A DNA stretch of 32,689 nt from a virus, in the IMG/VR virus record IMGVR_UViG_3300030101_004066, positions 1 to 32,689 of that record; one strand, written 5' to 3'. Below are positions 15,815 to 24,549 of this stretch, one piece after another (positions within the stretch are counted from its first letter, which is position 1; every line of letters begins with the position of its first letter). The notes under the pieces are model-generated. The model had not been told where the DNA came from. It searched no databases and saw nothing but the letters and a program-made list of their open reading frames with translations. The position numbers and the translations under genes were made by a program.

Positions 15815-16437
15815 TAGTTTCTCCTGAGCTTCGATTTAAGCACGACGAAAAAGTTTACGGTATGAGAGTTGCCGACAACCGAGGGGTCATCCAAGGCCTT
15901 GATTGTTACATCGTAGCTCGCTCCCTTTAACAGAGTATTGCATGGATTGTTTTCGTTCAACAAATAAGATCCGTACCTTACTCCATGCTGTGTAGCCGAT
16001 CCTGACTTATCGTAAGCAAGATACATTCTATCCCTAATAACCTCGCCACCAGTAGACTTTACCTCGCCAGAAACATTAGAAATAGGTTGAGTTAAAAAAA
16101 GGTTATCGTTAACAGGTAAATCGTTTTGAGCATCTCCAACAGAGCCTCTAATATGAGCAGTAACGTAAGTTAAACCAGCGCCTCCCAGAGCAGCCCTGTA
16201 CCTCATATCAATACCAGCAAGAAACACATCAAAATCATCTGTGCTTACAAACCTAGATGTGTATTCCGTTCCAGCCGCCAAGTCTTTTTGTTTAAACCTA
16301 AGAACAGTAAAAGCATTTCCCTTGATGAACTGCTCCGAAATATGAGTTCCAGTTCCATCAGGAGCGGACTCGTAACAGGCCTGCAGCCTTGTCCTCAGTG
16401 TTGACTCGTCTATTATTGTGTTGTTTGAAAATCCCAT
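15814..16437 (-). CDS. Hypothetical structural protein, 207 aa
   Basis: A soluble, beta-rich sequence without recognisable motifs; the end (HTVNFFVVLKSKLRRN) is a strand followed by a basic tail. It shares one base with each neighbour at both ends, which shows tight translational coupling with the tail-region genes. A minor virion or fibre-associated protein is the likeliest role by position. The start ATG at 16437 lies right at the stop of the 513-aa gene. Confidence 0.6.
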   Translation of the reverse strand: MGFSNNTIIDESTLRTRLQACYESAPDGTGTHISEQFIKGNAFTVLRFKQKDLAAGTEYTSRFVSTDDFDVFLAGIDMRYRAALGGAGLTYVTAHIRGSVGDAQNDLPVNDNLFLTQPISNVSGEVKSTGGEVIRDRMYLAYDKSGSATQHGVRYGSYLLNENNPCNTLLKGASYDVTIKALDDPSVVGNSHTVNFFVVLKSKLRRN

Positions 16438-17978
16438 TACGCCGTATTAACTCCATATCCCTTAATATCAAGATTTAAAACACGAACACGAGCCGTTGCT
16501 CCCTGAATACCAACCTCTAAAGATATATCATTGGTGTGCTTTGCAAAATCAAACCTAGACCTAACAAGCTCTGCTGTTTTATATCTTCTCTTATCTGTCA
16601 TTGAGTCAGCCCAGAAATCAGTACCTATTACTATTCCATTTGATTTTGTAACAACTTCTTGCAGTGTTCCGTTTCTGCGAAACTTCTCACCCCTAACAGC
16701 GCAGCTTGATTTTAGGCCACCATTGTTTGCAGACATGTAAACATATCTAACAACTGGTGACTTCTCCAAGTCTGATGCGACAATGCCGGAGACGTACCCC
16801 GTTGTCGGGGTTTCGTTCGTGTTACCTATTTTATCAAACATTGCCACTTTTGTTCTGCCTGTGAACGGCGGAGTTCCGGTTGCGCTTCTTAAAAGAAAAA
16901 CATCGTCACCCTCTCTTGATTTAAAAACGCTCTCTATTCTTGTTACCGCTCTTTCCGTCCACCAAGACTTTGTTCCCGTGTGGAAATCAATCATGCAAGC
17001 TCCACCGGTATAATCATCATCCCCATCAGAATCAATATCTCCAATAGATAAGCATAATCCTTTTTCTGTTTGAAATAACTTACCTACCCTGTAGTCTGGG
17101 TAGTTAATCATTTCTGTTAAAGATCTGATGTATGAACCATCTGATACAATGATTTCCTCTGAAGAGTCGGTGTCTATTCTTGTCACACCTCTCCTTGTTA
17201 AACCATATAACCCATTCGGGGTAAGCGCAGAGCATTCGTAAGACGATGCTCTGTACGAGCTTAGTTTCTGCAGCGACCCAATAATGTTCTGTCCTTGAGA
17301 TGCAGCTTGAGAACTTAAAGAGTAGACACCGTTACCTGTTACAGCAATAAGTTCTCCGTTTACGCCGACATGTAAGCCGTAAACAGTTCCCGGCAACGTT
17401 ACTATTCCGCCAGCAGTATAAGTTCTGGGAGCCAAGGGATCGCTAACAAACAAAGCTTCACCTTTTGCTATAACGCATCTACCTGCCCACGAAACACATA
17501 TACCATTTGGGATAGATATTGTTTCGGTTGTCACATTAACGGAGTCCTGTTTTCTGGCAAAAGTGACACCGCTTCCGGTATAACCCCACAACGTAGGAAG
17601 ATCAGGGCTTGAGATTATGAGCTGGCCATTAACCACCGCGCTCGTCAAGGCTCTAACATTTCTATATTTACCAAGATTGATAATCTGTTTTCTGTTTCTG
17701 TAATCAAGAGTTTCATCTAAAACCATCAAGAATATATCGCCACCAGAAAGAGCGCCCGCGGCATCCCTGTTTGCCCCAAGTATATAAAACCTTATATCGT
17801 CAACAAACTGAGACTTAACAGAAAATGCCTTATTTGCGTCAAAACTTAAAGATGTTAACGTGGATCCATCTGGGTTTCTTAAGTTCTGGTAATCGGTTCG
17901 TCCATGTCGAACAGCAAGCTCCCCTGCCTGATTGATTTCCATATTCCTTAAATCAAAGTCTGCAATATTTACTTTCAT
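16437..17978 (-). CDS. Propeller-like tail protein (nozzle/stabilisation-type), 513 aa
   Basis: Repeated short-strand units with turn motifs run through the whole protein, for example VNGQLIISSPDLPTLWGY, AGRCVIAKGEALFVSDPLAP and VGVNGELIAVTGNGVYSLSS. This resembles the beta-propeller of P22 gp10 and of T7-like nozzle proteins, which close the tail channel. The C-terminal strand region (RFDFAKHTNDISLEVGIQG) also matches the P22 gp10 layout. It lies between the tailspike-like gene and the appendage genes. The assignment rests on pattern and position, not on a firm signature. Confidence 0.5.
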   Translation of the reverse strand: MKVNIADFDLRNMEINQAGELAVRHGRTDYQNLRNPDGSTLTSLSFDANKAFSVKSQFVDDIRFYILGANRDAAGALSGGDIFLMVLDETLDYRNRKQIINLGKYRNVRALTSAVVNGQLIISSPDLPTLWGYTGSGVTFARKQDSVNVTTETISIPNGICVSWAGRCVIAKGEALFVSDPLAPRTYTAGGIVTLPGTVYGLHVGVNGELIAVTGNGVYSLSSQAASQGQNIIGSLQKLSSYRASSYECSALTPNGLYGLTRRGVTRIDTDSSEEIIVSDGSYIRSLTEMINYPDYRVGKLFQTEKGLCLSIGDIDSDGDDDYTGGACMIDFHTGTKSWWTERAVTRIESVFKSREGDDVFLLRSATGTPPFTGRTKVAMFDKIGNTNETPTTGYVSGIVASDLEKSPVVRYVYMSANNGGLKSSCAVRGEKFRRNGTLQEVVTKSNGIVIGTDFWADSMTDKRRYKTAELVRSRFDFAKHTNDISLEVGIQGATARVRVLNLDIKGYGVNTA

Positions 17979-19357
17979 TAGTCCATGTCCACAAAGTTAA
18001 GGTCATCGGAAACGCCCACTGCTGATATATTCATTGGAATATACGAGGCACCGGCTCTGACTGATACGGTCTCACTTGTTGTCTGCACTTTGATCTGAAA
18101 ATAAAAAGTTTTCAGATCACCTGCTGCCCAGTTTATATCTGAATCATTTCCATCAATAAACCACTCAAAGGTGTATATCGGAAAAAGCGTAGCGTTATAC
18201 AGGGCAATGTGTTCGTCGTTTATGTATGCGGCAAAGGTAGCGGGAGATGTTTCATCATCAACATCGGTAAGTCTTATATAAAACAAACCAGAGCTGCCAT
18301 CAAAATCCCTAAGAGCGGTGTTTAACCGTATAACTATTTTTTTATTAGCAGGCACATAAAAAGAAACGCTTGCTTTCTTGTTTGCATCAGTGTCGTCGTT
18401 AAGTTGCTTATATGTCGTGCTGGCTGTTTCGCACGAAAAACCAGTATTGACGCCATCGATAACGGTTTGACCGACAATCTCTCCCGGAATACTCACTCTC
18501 CCCGGAGACAATATATCTCTTTCGGTCGTGTTATCGGAGTTATTTCTACATATAAATCCCTGAGCATTGTTTATAGATAATCTTTTTTCCCAGAATTTAT
18601 TATTAGTAAATATAAATTTAACAGCAGCCGTGTTTATAACAAGATCCCTAAAAACGTTACCGTCAACAACGCTATTTGTTCCATTTAGCTCCATATCGCC
18701 AGAAGTAATATTGTTTGAAAAGTTTGTTGAGTTCATATATATGTACGAACCGCCAGACATTGTTATTGATCCAAACGTATTACCAGAGATAACTGAATAC
18801 AAAAAAATAAGAGTATTGGTTCCTGACTTGTGAAAGTCTGTATTAATAAACCTGTTATTAGTTATTTTTGCTCTGGTAAAAAACACAACGCCAGCAGACT
18901 CGAGAGACACAGCCTCCTCAACCCCTTCAAAATAACAATCCTTTATTGATACGTCTGCATGATACACGGCACCGGAAGACGGTGTGCATTGTATAAAGTA
19001 TTTAAAACGCTCTATATAAAGATTGCTAAAGGTGATACCGGACTGCTCACTGGTACCAAAAGAAAACAATGGAAAATCAGCACTAACGTTATCTTTTACG
19101 CGAAGAGATCCACCGCCGAAGCCGCTAATGATAACCTCTCTCCTGTCAACGTTTGAAGTCTTAAGAAGGGACTCGCTTTGTATGTTTACATTTATTGTTT
19201 TTGTTATATAAATGTCGTTAGCGATAACGACTCTTGTTCCCCGTTTAAGGTTTCCCATTGCTGCACGAAGGCCGTTCTCAGAGTAGACAACAATGTCATT
19301 CTGGTATCGTCTTGTGTAGTCAAATGATTGACCGTGTTGTGCGAGGCGTCCATACAC
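17978..19357 (-). CDS. Right-handed beta-helix protein, probable tailspike
   Basis: About residues 25-290 show the repeating rungs of a parallel beta-helix: short hydrophobic strands broken by Asn/Gly turns (FSNLYIERF, VSIKDCYFEGV, AKITNNRFINT, SVISGNTFGSI, STNFSNNIT, SVVDGNVFRDL). Such proteins form trimeric tailspikes that bind or cleave host surface glycans. The last 150 residues lack this pattern and may be a receptor-binding or trimerisation domain. Start is GTG at 19357. The short N-terminus (GRLAQHGQSFDY) could attach to the tail. Catalytic residues cannot be placed. Confidence 0.7.
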   Translation of the reverse strand: MYGRLAQHGQSFDYTRRYQNDIVVYSENGLRAAMGNLKRGTRVVIANDIYITKTINVNIQSESLLKTSNVDRREVIISGFGGGSLRVKDNVSADFPLFSFGTSEQSGITFSNLYIERFKYFIQCTPSSGAVYHADVSIKDCYFEGVEEAVSLESAGVVFFTRAKITNNRFINTDFHKSGTNTLIFLYSVISGNTFGSITMSGGSYIYMNSTNFSNNITSGDMELNGTNSVVDGNVFRDLVINTAAVKFIFTNNKFWEKRLSINNAQGFICRNNSDNTTERDILSPGRVSIPGEIVGQTVIDGVNTGFSCETASTTYKQLNDDTDANKKASVSFYVPANKKIVIRLNTALRDFDGSSGLFYIRLTDVDDETSPATFAAYINDEHIALYNATLFPIYTFEWFIDGNDSDINWAAGDLKTFYFQIKVQTTSETVSVRAGASYIPMNISAVGVSDDLNFVDMD

Positions 19358-19359
19358 AT

Positions 19360-20085
19360 TTACACCATCGAAATCTTATGTATTCTAATACATGATAATT
19401 TGTTAGCAACCATGTCTCTAGGAATGTAGCTCCACCTAAAATACGCAGCATTTGGGCTTCTTATTCGCCCGTTGTTTCTCGGAAAAATAACACTAAGTGG
19501 TCTTTCCGGTGATTTTACGCAAGCATCCCTAAGCATTGCAATCCTTGCATCGAGCTGATTATTTGGCTCGTTTTCTTTTGGTGCTAAATGTTTTGCGGCG
19601 ATTGCACATACCCATTGATCAAAAAGAGGCCAAGGCATCTGACCAGCGGCTACGTCCTGCGTGTACCGCAAAGGGCTGGAGCCACTTATCCCGCTAAAGT
19701 CTGGGTTAAAAACAACCCTAACCTTTATAGATGCGCTTGAGGTTGAGTCAACTTCAATATCCTGCTCCCTAATAGAGTAAAGAGAGTAGTAACTATTCCC
19801 CTCTTTAAGGGCGACAGAGCGAACCATCATCGGAACCTTAGGGGCTGAGGCTAAGCCGTCAAAGCTAAACGTTCCCTGCGTTACGCCAACATTCATGACG
19901 ACATCAAAAAAATCACCACCCATAGAGCAATACACAGCAACGCATTCGTTAGCCGCCATTTGTAGGGCAAGGTCAACCTCATTGCTTGTATCAAAAGGAT
20001 CGCCAGCGGGCACAAGCGCCCATCTCTCCCCGGTTTCATCATCTAGAAACTTTAATACCTGAGATCTTGCTTCATCTAATATCAT
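19360..20085 (-). CDS. Head-to-tail adaptor protein, 241 aa
   Basis: The protein probably joins the portal to the tail. The architecture fits adaptors of the P22 gp4/T7 gp11 type: an N-terminal helical part (EARSQVLKFLDDETGERW, then EVDLALQMAANECVAVY), a beta insert, and a C-terminal helix (LFDQWVCAIAAKHLAP, then LDARIAMLRDACVKSP) ending in RPLSVIFPRNNGR. It starts in ATGA overlap with the 122-aa gene upstream in transcription order. It follows the capsid gene region, the normal place for a connector. Confidence 0.65.
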   Translation of the reverse strand: MILDEARSQVLKFLDDETGERWALVPAGDPFDTSNEVDLALQMAANECVAVYCSMGGDFFDVVMNVGVTQGTFSFDGLASAPKVPMMVRSVALKEGNSYYSLYSIREQDIEVDSTSSASIKVRVVFNPDFSGISGSSPLRYTQDVAAGQMPWPLFDQWVCAIAAKHLAPKENEPNNQLDARIAMLRDACVKSPERPLSVIFPRNNGRIRSPNAAYFRWSYIPRDMVANKLSCIRIHKISMV

Positions 20086-20450
20086 CGCACTACAACCCTT
20101 GGGTTTTTAATATGGTTTAAAAATTCGACAAGCTCTTCGGCAGACTCATTAGCCCTCCACTTTGCCTCTCTTTGCTCATGCATCGCGGCATCGATAAGCT
20201 TTTTGCGATGGTAGTACCTAGCAATCCTGCTAACTCTGCCTGCGACAGGGAAAGTAAAATGACTATCACCTTCAAACTTGGCGATAGGAAGCTCTGTTTT
20301 GACCACAAAAGAAATGCCGTAACTAGAGCTGATCTTGATTCTTGCTGGCTCCATAAAATAAAGCTCACCGTCAACGGTGCCCGTGTGGACACCGTGACGG
20401 CTGAGCCTTTTAGCCAGTCTCTCTTTTGTTTTAAGAGATGGTTTAATCAT
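20082..20450 (-). CDS. Hypothetical small head/connector protein (122 aa)
   Basis: No family is recognised. The N-terminus is basic (KPSLKTKERLAKRLSRHG), followed by short strands and a charged helical C-terminal half (RYYHRKKLIDAAMHEQREAKW by span). It lies between the major capsid protein and the adaptor, overlapping the latter by four bases, so a head-completion role is possible. It has a net positive charge and might contact packaged DNA. No signature supports either idea directly. Confidence 0.65.
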   Translation of the reverse strand: MIKPSLKTKERLAKRLSRHGVHTGTVDGELYFMEPARIKISSSYGISFVVKTELPIAKFEGDSHFTFPVAGRVSRIARYYHRKKLIDAAMHEQREAKWRANESAEELVEFLNHIKNPRVVVR

Positions 20451-20460
20451 TCAGTACCTA

Positions 20461-21849
20461 CTATGGTCCCCAGCTTGTTGCTGTTAAGCCAGTGATCTTA
20501 CCCAAGCCGGATCGCTTGGTGCATCGCAAGTTATACATACCAAAGATCTGGGTATCATAAATGAATGAGCTGTCTGAAACCATAGCAGCCTTGCTTCCGT
20601 CAAAGTCAGGCTCGAAGTCACGCCATTGCGCAAGCTTCACGTCCGACTGGGTAAACAGTAGCCAATCTGTGTCAGGCATATTCTCATCAACGATAACAGG
20701 CTTGCCTTCAAAGGTGGCCATGCTGCCAATGGATGCATCAGCGGCTTGGTTGCCTCCAACAAATTGTCGATTGGAAACCAAGAGGTTCATGTATCGATGC
20801 ATGTTGGTGCTATTGCAAACACTATGCGTCCAAGGTGAACCGGAGCGACGTTTGATCTTCTTGGAAAGTTCATCCATTTGCTCTAGCGTCAAATTGCCAC
20901 CAACCGCACCAGCATCAACTTCGCTTCCAACAAAGTCACTAGCGCCAGATTGACCAATACCAGCATAGTTACCTGCGGCACCCAAAGTGCTTCCGGGGCC
21001 ACCCAAGTTAATGGAAGCAAGGTCAAGCAGTGAAGCAATAGTATTGTCCAAGTTATCAAATGCAGTCTGTGGTGGCGCGCCAAGAGGGGCGGTTGAGCCA
21101 TCAAGAGGTTTGACAACGGGAAACTGTGGACCATTAAGATTGCCGGGCGTGTTAGAAAGTGAATCATATGGATAAACTATTCCAGCAACACCATTTACTG
21201 CATCATACAAGTGTGCTTGGAAAGCAATTACACCACCTGCGTGATCAATTTCTTTAACAACAAGCGCCAATTGCGCAGCCCCTTGATTAGTTGGATCGTC
21301 ATCGACTGGACCAATGTATGTCGCACCAACGCGAAACCCGGAAACATCCAAGTTGGGCATACTGGGAACAATGTTTGACTCACCAGCATTTGCGCCAGTG
21401 CCAATAATAGGAGTTGGACCGTTAGGATCAAAGACAGGGTCATCGGTTACAGAGCCACCTCTGAAAACCGCACGACCAAGGGTACGACCCAAGTCAGCGC
21501 CAACGCTTTCCATCTGCTCTTTAACCAAGTTTACGCCGTCCTGCTTGCTGATAGCGGTAAGTGCCGCAATACGAGGAATGGATAAACGGCTAAATAGAGC
21601 CTTTGGATGATAAGCAAGCTGGATGGGTTGCGTGTTAGCGCCCTCGGGAAGCCTTTGCCCGTCAGCCAAGAAACCAGTGGACATCATGCCGCCTTGCTTC
21701 ACGTTAACAATACCAACAGTACCAGTATGTTTCTGTTTTTGAATAATGCCTTTACCTACGAAAGGCGCTGCCAAGTTGGCCTGCTCGGTAACAACACTGT
21801 TACCAAAACGAGCAACCAACTCAGCGATTTCATTAAATGTAATAGCCAT
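20461..21849 (-). CDS. Major capsid protein (462 aa)
   Basis: The shell protein of the head. The call rests on position directly after the scaffold gene, on size, and on sequence character: a soluble protein with an N-terminal helix and loop (VARFGNSVVTEQANL), long strand/helix alternation, a Gly/Ala-rich insert at about 290-325 and a central helix (LEQMDELSKKIKRRSG). A HK97-type fold is expected for a phage of this kind but cannot be proven by eye. A strong ribosome site (CAGGAGAT) precedes the ATG, as expected for the most highly made protein. Confidence 0.8.
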   Translation of the reverse strand: MAITFNEIAELVARFGNSVVTEQANLAAPFVGKGIIQKQKHTGTVGIVNVKQGGMMSTGFLADGQRLPEGANTQPIQLAYHPKALFSRLSIPRIAALTAISKQDGVNLVKEQMESVGADLGRTLGRAVFRGGSVTDDPVFDPNGPTPIIGTGANAGESNIVPSMPNLDVSGFRVGATYIGPVDDDPTNQGAAQLALVVKEIDHAGGVIAFQAHLYDAVNGVAGIVYPYDSLSNTPGNLNGPQFPVVKPLDGSTAPLGAPPQTAFDNLDNTIASLLDLASINLGGPGSTLGAAGNYAGIGQSGASDFVGSEVDAGAVGGNLTLEQMDELSKKIKRRSGSPWTHSVCNSTNMHRYMNLLVSNRQFVGGNQAADASIGSMATFEGKPVIVDENMPDTDWLLFTQSDVKLAQWRDFEPDFDGSKAAMVSDSSFIYDTQIFGMYNLRCTKRSGLGKITGLTATSWGP

Positions 21850-21850
21850 T

Positions 21851-22651
21851 TTAACTATCTCCTGAGATTGATTCGAGGAACGCTACCATGTCTTCGGCAG
21901 AGTGCCCCTGTGTTAGTGATCGCGCACCTTGAGTTTTCATGGGCGCTGGAGCCTTGGGAGTACCTCGGCTCTTTGATAAATGCTTCTTATAATGATCAAG
22001 ACGTGAACCATGAATGTTTTTAGCTAAGTCTTCCATTGTAATGTCATCTGTTTTAGAAAATGAAATCACAAGTTCTTCAGCACTGAACGTGCTGTATTTG
22101 TCGGAAAGCTTCCTAGCCGTAGAGATAATCTCATCAGCTCTTGAATCAATAATCTCTTGCTGTTGCTGCTGAAGACTTCGTTGCTGCGACTCAAGCTGTT
22201 GCTTGCGCTGCATTTCCGCGAGCTTGCCCTTAAGCTTAAGGGCTCTGATTTCCGCATCTCGTGGATCATGTTCATCATACTCCACCAGCTTTGTCTCGGC
22301 AGAATCAAGCCTATCTTTCATCTCCGCAAGCAACACATCATACTGCGCCATCTTTTCTTCAAGCTCTATAGCTCGGCTCTCGGCCTTGCGTCTTGAAGCC
22401 TGTAGGCTATTAATGCGCTTCGTAAACGAAGATTTTGGAATCAGCTCTTCTTGAACTTCTTCAACTTCAACTTCTTCCTCATTCTCCTGCTCGTCTTGAG
22501 CCTCGACTTCTTCAGCGTCGGAACTGACATCCTCGATAATATCGCCATCGGACGCGGAGGGTTGCGATTCCTCATTTTCGCTCAATGCTTCAAGCATCTG
22601 TTCTTCTACTGAGGCTGTCGAAACCTCTTCTACGACTTCACCACTATTCAT
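21851..22651 (-). CDS. Capsid scaffolding protein (266 aa)
   Basis: It is likely to guide capsid assembly and then leave. The N-terminal 70 residues are extremely acidic (Glu/Asp runs such as EEVEVEEVQEE). A long coiled coil follows at about 80-185 (RAIELEEKMAQYDVLLAEM, Gln-rich QQRSLQQQQQEI). The C-terminal tail is basic and then short, a common capsid-binding layout. Position one base upstream of the capsid gene is typical. A 10-bp stem-loop with a T6/A6 loop lies just before its start. GGAGAG precedes the ATG. Confidence 0.85.
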   Translation of the reverse strand: MNSGEVVEEVSTASVEEQMLEALSENEESQPSASDGDIIEDVSSDAEEVEAQDEQENEEEVEVEEVQEELIPKSSFTKRINSLQASRRKAESRAIELEEKMAQYDVLLAEMKDRLDSAETKLVEYDEHDPRDAEIRALKLKGKLAEMQRKQQLESQQRSLQQQQQEIIDSRADEIISTARKLSDKYSTFSAEELVISFSKTDDITMEDLAKNIHGSRLDHYKKHLSKSRGTPKAPAPMKTQGARSLTQGHSAEDMVAFLESISGDS

Positions 22652-22672
22652 GGGCTCTCCTTGTTAATATGA

Positions 22673-22698
22673 GATGAATGGCTTTTTTGCCATTCATC
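22673..22698. repeat. 10-bp stem-loop before the scaffold/capsid genes
   Basis: GATGAATGGC (22673-22682) pairs perfectly with 22689-22698 around six T on the + strand (six A in the late transcript). It fills most of the 48-bp gap between the 22700-22900 gene and the scaffold gene. No U-tract follows in the transcript direction, so it looks like a processing or stabilising hairpin rather than a full terminator. Confidence 0.8.
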
Positions 22699-22699
22699 G

Positions 22700-22900
22700 T
22701 TAGAGCTTGGACATTATAAACGACCCAATCCCTACTACGGTGCCAGAAACGGCACCCCAGATTCCTGCTTTGACCTTAAGCTGGGCAAGCTCCTCGCCGT
22801 GTTTTATCATCTGCTCAGACATTTTTTCAAGCCTGTCGCCATGTTTTGTTAGCTCGTTTAAGACGAGCTTTTGGTATTGCTCCCAGCCATTATCGGTCAT
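22700..22900 (-). CDS. Small coiled-coil membrane protein, XhlA-like architecture (66 aa)
   Basis: Residues 8-42 form a heptad-rich helix (YQKLVLNELTKHGDRLEKM), followed by one membrane segment at 46-64 (GIWGAVSGTVVGIGSFIM) and a short basic end. This is the layout of XhlA-type phage proteins linked to lysis and envelope contact. It starts in ATGA overlap with the gene upstream. The early protein at 3768-3944 has the same layout. It could be an extra holin/anti-holin or a membrane-bound lysis helper, though it is far from the endolysin. Confidence 0.65.
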   Translation of the reverse strand: MTDNGWEQYQKLVLNELTKHGDRLEKMSEQMIKHGEELAQLKVKAGIWGAVSGTVVGIGSFIMSKL

Positions 22901-23256
22901 GATGTCACCCTTTTTGCGGCCTCTTGTTTTTCAGCTTTTCCAAACTTTTTCTTTTGGCTCTTTGGTGGTGCTTTTTTGCTGCCGCCCTTGCCAGACCAGA
23001 AAAGCTTGTCTGCCCAGTACGCAGCAGATGTTGGCCCTTTTGCAATGTTCTTTGCATGCCTTGCTTTAAAGCTGGCTCTAGCTTCGTCACTGTAGTTGTG
23101 ACCCATGCTTTGATCTCCAAAGCGAATGATTCTAATGCTGTCGCCATCTCTTATCGCCACAATCCCTTTTTTAGTGGGATGACCCGGGGTTCTTTTAGGT
23201 TTATTTAAACCGGATAATCCATACTTAGCTAGTTTTGCTTTTTCTGCATCAGTCAT
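22897..23256 (-). CDS. Conserved marine-phage hypothetical protein (119 aa)
   Basis: The central pattern IRIIRFGDQSMG, ARASFKARHAKNIAKG and SAAYWADKLFW matches a small protein I know from many marine tailed phages, including cyanophages, whose function is not established. The N-terminus (LAKYGLSGLNKPKRTPGHP) is also part of that pattern. The C-terminal 30 residues are Lys-rich and variable. It overlaps its neighbours by 8 and 4 bp. The high positive charge suggests nucleic-acid or capsid contact, which is inference. Confidence 0.7.
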   Translation of the reverse strand: MTDAEKAKLAKYGLSGLNKPKRTPGHPTKKGIVAIRDGDSIRIIRFGDQSMGHNYSDEARASFKARHAKNIAKGPTSAAYWADKLFWSGKGGSKKAPPKSQKKKFGKAEKQEAAKRVTS

Positions 23257-23440
23257 TTGCTGTCATTTTTTCCACTGCACGTTTTTTTTCTGCGCTATCG
23301 TATTTCTTTTTTTTCTTTTTTTTCTTTTTAGGGAAACCGGCCTTCATGTTGGCATACGACTCAGCACTAATGGTTGAATCTTTCTTGCTTCTACTGGTTC
23401 CAGCTTTTTTTCTTTTGTTAATGTTTTCATATAAAGACAT
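23249..23440 (-). CDS. Conserved marine-phage small basic protein (63 aa)
   Basis: The N-terminal half, SLYENINKRKKAGTSRSKK followed by STISAESYANMKAGFPK, matches a short conserved protein often found beside the previous one in marine phages. A run of nine Lys follows. The ATG at 23440 is chosen because AGGAGAA lies just before it; a longer frame from 23581 would run inside the neighbouring gene. The poly-Lys codons make an A-rich run prone to slippage or sequencing error. Function is unknown. Confidence 0.7.
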   Translation of the reverse strand: MSLYENINKRKKAGTSRSKKDSTISAESYANMKAGFPKKKKKKKKKYDSAEKKRAVEKMTAND

Positions 23441-23889
23441 TAGTTCTCCTCTAATATGGACGCTTTTAGAGCGTCCAGCTCTGGTACATCTTGTGTGATT
23501 TGCAAGATTGGTCCATTCGAGACTGACACAGATGTATTGTTTTCTGTATTTCGGGCAGAGTCCATGGATGTCCATTCGCAATCGGGATCATCATTGCATA
23601 TAGATTCGGCGGCAGAGGACACTGCGTCCCACGCAGCCTGAACGCCTTCTGTTTGGCCTAGAACGGTGTACGGGGCAACACCTTCAATATTAGATTTTTT
23701 TTGGATAATGTATCTAGCAGCTTTTCCTTCGGACGATTGAATAAGTTTTAAACTGCTAACTTCTTCAGAGTTGTAAATATCGGCAGCGGTAGGCGTAACT
23801 GTTTGGGCCGTTTCACCATCTGGAAGCGTAACTGCAGTGCCTGCACCTATAGAAGCGCCAGCGACGAGAGTAAGTAATGTTTTCTTCAT
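23440..23889 (-). CDS. Putative exported protein (149 aa)
   Basis: The N-terminus has two Lys followed by a hydrophobic stretch (TLLTLVAGASIGAGTAVTL, 4-22), as in a Sec signal peptide, although the cleavage site is not clear. The rest is acidic and soluble with no known domain. The mature part holds exactly two cysteines close together (SICNDDPDCEW), which suits a disulfide in the periplasm. It is the last of three consecutive late genes with such N-termini. Its start shares one base with the previous gene's stop region. Confidence 0.6.
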   Translation of the reverse strand: MKKTLLTLVAGASIGAGTAVTLPDGETAQTVTPTAADIYNSEEVSSLKLIQSSEGKAARYIIQKKSNIEGVAPYTVLGQTEGVQAAWDAVSSAAESICNDDPDCEWTSMDSARNTENNTSVSVSNGPILQITQDVPELDALKASILEEN

Positions 23890-24549
23890 TTAAAGGTCCG
23901 TCCATGCTGTGCCGTTACAGTAACGTACTTTATCTGTTCCGCTGTCGTAATAAATCCGGCCTTTTTCTGCCGCATCATCACATTCTGTGGCCGCTGGGGC
24001 AGATATGGGTAAAATTTTAATCCAGTCATTTGTGGTATCAATCTCCAGTGTTGCCGTCGCTTTTGTTGAACCACCGATGCCTACATTTAAATCCGGTATA
24101 CCTTGGCCGCCAGCGATAACTATTGAGCTGGCGGGGGCAAGCCAGACTCTGCCGAGCTGTGGTTGCGCCGTAATTATCTGGGTCCCTGTTACGGCTCCGT
24201 CGTAAAGCGGGCCGCCTGCTCCGTGTATCTGAAAAAGATTTCCACCACTTATGCAAAACTCAGCATTTGATCCATCACTCGGCCCTAAACAATAAGAAGC
24301 GCGTTCTGTAGTCTGCAGTCTCATGCCTGAGTAAGTGCCTCCGGCTAAAATGTCTGGATCAACTATTTTTTGGTCTGTAATAAATGTGTTTGATGCATCG
24401 AGTTTTGCAAAAATACCAGTAATGCCATTAATGATCGCAGAGATTGACAACCCACCACCGCTGCCACCAGTAAAACTGGCAAAAGAAACGCTGCTTACAA
24501 GCACGCCACAAAGGGCAATGCCAATCAGCCAAGTTTGAAATTTTCTCAT
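23890..24549 (-). CDS. Exported fibre-like protein with signal peptide (219 aa)
   Basis: Residues 1-24 form a clear signal peptide: basic start (MRKFQ), hydrophobic core (WLIGIALCGVLVSS) and SFA cleavage motif. A Gly-rich link (TGGSGGGLS) follows. The mature part is beta-rich, and its end (AEKGRIYYDSGTDKVRYCN) resembles a short C-terminal motif seen in phage fibre-like and surface proteins. It has four cysteines after the signal. A signal peptide on a protein that looks like a virion fibre is unusual. Start overlaps the upstream stop by four bases. Confidence 0.65.
   Translation of the reverse strand: MRKFQTWLIGIALCGVLVSSVSFASFTGGSGGGLSISAIINGITGIFAKLDASNTFITDQKIVDPDILAGGTYSGMRLQTTERASYCLGPSDGSNAEFCISGGNLFQIHGAGGPLYDGAVTGTQIITAQPQLGRVWLAPASSIVIAGGQGIPDLNVGIGGSTKATATLEIDTTNDWIKILPISAPAATECDDAAEKGRIYYDSGTDKVRYCNGTAWTDL

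Noticed and set aside
23441-23581. Upstream extension of the small basic protein to 23581
   Set aside because: The extension lies inside the neighbouring exported-protein gene in another frame, while the ATG at 23440 has its own ribosome site and begins the conserved sequence.
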